From contig JASBYX010000045.1 in the NCBI GenBank assembly GCA_029983755.1, forward strand, positions 1 through 8,510: 8,510 bases of DNA, given 5' to 3'. Positions 7,644 to 8,510 of the stretch are shown here, in pieces. The position numbers and the translations under genes were made by a program. Position 1 is the stretch's first letter, and every line of letters starts with the position of its first letter. The stretch is from Anaerovoracaceae bacterium (lineage in GTDB: Bacteria; Bacillota; Clostridia; Peptostreptococcales; Anaerovoracaceae). A model generated the notes under the pieces. The model did no database searches. It saw only the letters and a list, made by a program, of their open reading frames with translations, and was not told the DNA's origin.

Positions 7644-7660
7644 GCTTTTATAGGCTTAAT
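7639..7660. other. Small hairpin at the PBP stop codon
   Basis: ATTAAGC (7639-7645) and GCTTAAT (7654-7660) are perfect 7-bp complements with an 8-nt loop and span the TAA stop. There is no T run after it, so it is not itself a terminator. It may stabilise the mRNA end or be incidental. Confidence 0.3.
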
Positions 7661-7689
7661 TCAGTCCGAGCAAATACATATAAGAAATA

Positions 7690-7730
7690 AAAAGCAGAGC
7701 CTTTAATCAGAGCTCTGCTTTTATATTATA
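7690..7730 (+). terminator. Intrinsic terminator after the PBP gene, probably bidirectional
   Basis: An 11-bp perfect stem AAAAGCAGAGC (7690-7700) / GCTCTGCTTTT (7712-7722) with an 11-nt loop, followed by T/A-rich sequence. On the opposite strand the stem is also followed by a T-rich stretch, so it can serve both the plus-strand PBP gene and the minus-strand crcB, whose stop is about 100 nt away. The remaining sequence 7731-7826 contains no gene I can support. Confidence 0.85.
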
Positions 7731-7826
7731 TAATTATGAGCATATTATTAATGTAGGTAGGAAGTAAAACATCTCTGTCACTATTACAAAAAATAATACA
7801 TCAAGTAACTTGCAAAAAACTGACAA

Positions 7827-8201
7827 CTACATAATCTGCTCAATTAGGTAATAAGCAAGCAAAATAGCTGCAATTCCTAAGATTACACTGAGTATAACAT
7901 AGGTACAGGCAGTTAAAACGTATCCCCTCTCCACAAGACTCAAGGTTTCTAGGGTAAATGTGGAAAATGTAGTAAAACCCCCACAGAATCCTATTCTTAA
8001 GAGCAAATTGAATCTATGATTAATTATGTCATCCTTTAAAACCGCCGCCAAAATACCAATGAGAAACGCACCAACTATGTTAACAAGTAGAGTGTGCACA
8101 GGGAAAACGGTGGTTTCTTTAATTGGAATAAGGCTCACAAGGTATCGAGCAGATGATCCAAAAAATCCTCCGATTCCAACAAGTAATACGTTGATGAGCA
8201 T
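7827..8201 (-). CDS. crcB: CrcB/Fluc fluoride ion channel
   Basis: A small membrane channel that lets fluoride leave the cytoplasm; Fluc proteins work as antiparallel dual-topology dimers. The 124 residues from the ATG at 8201 are the normal length and contain four membrane segments. Family signatures are present: GGFFGSSARY near the N-terminus, VNIVGAFLIG in the second segment, and GFCGGFTTFSTF in the third, which carries the pore phenylalanines and the central Na+ site region. The ATG is preceded by GGGGGA (8213-8208) with 6-nt spacing, a clear ribosome binding site. A longer in-frame start at 8297 would read through the terminator at 8241-8271 and into the tRNA-Leu 3' end, so it is rejected. 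A TATAAT at 8220-8215 is a possible -10, without a good -35. I see no fluoride riboswitch upstream. Only one copy is in the window, so it is probably a homodimer unless a partner lies elsewhere. Confidence 0.93.
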   Translation of the reverse strand: MLINVLLVGIGGFFGSSARYLVSLIPIKETTVFPVHTLLVNIVGAFLIGILAAVLKDDIINHRFNLLLRIGFCGGFTTFSTFTLETLSLVERGYVLTACTYVILSVILGIAAILLAYYLIEQIM

Positions 8202-8235
8202 ATTATATCCCCCTATTATAAAAGTCAAAAGCAAT

Positions 8236-8271
8236 AAAAAAACTGATCCAACCTGAGAGGTTAAATCAGTT
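8236..8271 (-). terminator. Intrinsic terminator of the rRNA-tRNA transcript
   Basis: Read on the minus strand: AACTGAT (8271-8265), inner stem AACC-TCTCA-GGTT (8262-8250), ATCAGTT (8247-8241), then an uninterrupted T run (A run 8236-8242 on the plus strand). This is a textbook rho-independent terminator directly after tRNA-Leu, 35-70 nt upstream of the crcB start. It separates the stable-RNA transcript from crcB. Confidence 0.9.
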
Positions 8272-8284
8272 ATCGTACAAAATA

Positions 8285-8367
8285 TGGTGCGCGACAAGGG
8301 ACTTGAACCCCTACGGTCTCCCGCTAGAACCTAAATCTAGTGCGTCTGCCAATTCCGCCAGTCGCGC
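8285..8367 (-). tRNA. tRNA-Leu (anticodon UAG)
   Basis: A complete cloverleaf on the minus strand: acceptor GCGCGAC (8367-8361) pairs with GTCGCGC (8295-8289), then discriminator A and encoded CCA (8287-8285). The anticodon arm is CTAGA-TTTAGGT-TCTAG, with anticodon TAG reading CUN leucine codons. The D arm includes GGCGGAATTGGCAGACGC, and there is a long variable arm (GGGAGACC) as expected of a class II tRNA. The T arm carries GTTCAAGTC. It reads 83 nt with CCA and follows tRNA-Glu by 3 nt in the same transcript. Confidence 0.96.
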
Positions 8368-8370
8368 GTA

Positions 8371-8445
8371 TGGTGACTCCACCGAGAATCGAACTCGGGT
8401 TACCGCCGTGAAAGGGCGGTGTCTTGACCGCTTGACCATGGAGCC
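8371..8445 (-). tRNA. tRNA-Glu (anticodon UUC)
   Basis: A complete 75-nt tRNA on the minus strand including encoded CCA (8373-8371). Acceptor GGCTCCA (8445-8439) pairs with TGGAGTC. The anticodon stem-loop CCGCC-CTTTCAC-GGCGG carries TTC, which reads GAA/GAG. The T loop is GTTCGATTC. It lies between the 5S rRNA and tRNA-Leu, as is common for tRNAs trailing a Firmicute rRNA operon. Confidence 0.97.
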
Positions 8446-8458
8446 CTATAAAAAACAA

Positions 8459-8510
8459 ACCGGCAACGACCCGCTTTCCCAGGCAGTCACCCACCAAGTA
8501 TCATAGGCGC
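8459..8510 (-). rRNA. rrf: 5S rRNA, 3' part only (5' end outside the window)
   Basis: Read on the minus strand, the segment contains ATGATACTTGGTGGGTGACT, CCTGGGAAAGCGGGTCGTTG and CCGG, matching the conserved 3' half of bacterial 5S rRNA (the usual GATGGTACTTGG...GGGAGAGTAGGTCG... pattern). The 3' end is set at about 8459 from the GCCGG helix and may be off by a few bases. A T-rich spacer of about 13 nt with no hairpin joins it to tRNA-Glu, so all three RNAs are likely cut from one precursor. The 5' half and the presumed 23S/16S genes lie to the right. Confidence 0.9.

Noticed and set aside
8202..8297. N-terminal extension of CrcB to a start at 8297
   Set aside because: It would translate the intrinsic terminator and part of the tRNA-Leu 3' end. 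The ATG at 8201 has a strong GGGGGA and matches the family start.
8303..8506. 67-residue plus-strand reading frame over the RNA genes
   Set aside because: It lies antisense to tRNA-Leu, tRNA-Glu and 5S rRNA, which fully explain the sequence.

Overview
The window looks like ordinary chromosome from a low-to-moderate G+C Firmicute, most likely a Clostridia-class anaerobe. The case rests on the comEC-holA pair, a class A penicillin-binding protein with a long Pro/Asn/Asp/Glu-rich tail, a 5S rRNA followed by tRNAs carrying encoded CCA, and strong GGAG-type ribosome binding sites. Family or genus cannot be settled from the sequence alone; Anaerovoracaceae-like oral anaerobes are a guess.

Left to right: (1) 1-170 is a degenerate tandem repeat (period 48 bp, one short 35 bp step) that runs off the left edge. 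It is open in five of six frames, and a weakly supported Cys-rich minus-strand ORF starting at a TTG lies within it. (2) 195-4606 is a minus-strand block read right to left: comEC (DNA-uptake channel), then holA (clamp-loader delta subunit) overlapping it, then an EamA/DMT-family transporter. The 5' end of comEC appears frameshifted: a typical N-terminus starts at an ATG (4606) in one frame, while everything downstream lies in the +1 frame, which has no standard start before a GTG at 4401. (3) 4607-4721 is a divergent intergenic region with a very good extended -10 promoter for the plus-strand gene. (4) 4722-7643 is a bifunctional class A penicillin-binding protein, followed by a strong, probably bidirectional hairpin terminator. 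(5) 7827-8201 on the minus strand is crcB/fluC, a fluoride channel. (6) 8241-8510 on the minus strand is the tail of a ribosomal RNA operon: the 3' part of 5S rRNA, tRNA-Glu(UUC), tRNA-Leu(UAG), then an intrinsic terminator just upstream of crcB.

The genes do not form one pathway. They are housekeeping functions: cell-wall synthesis, replication clamp loading, DNA uptake, fluoride export and translation RNAs. I see no defence system, mobile element or CRISPR array. The two points most worth a second look are the comEC 5' frameshift and the multi-frame-open repeat array at the left edge.
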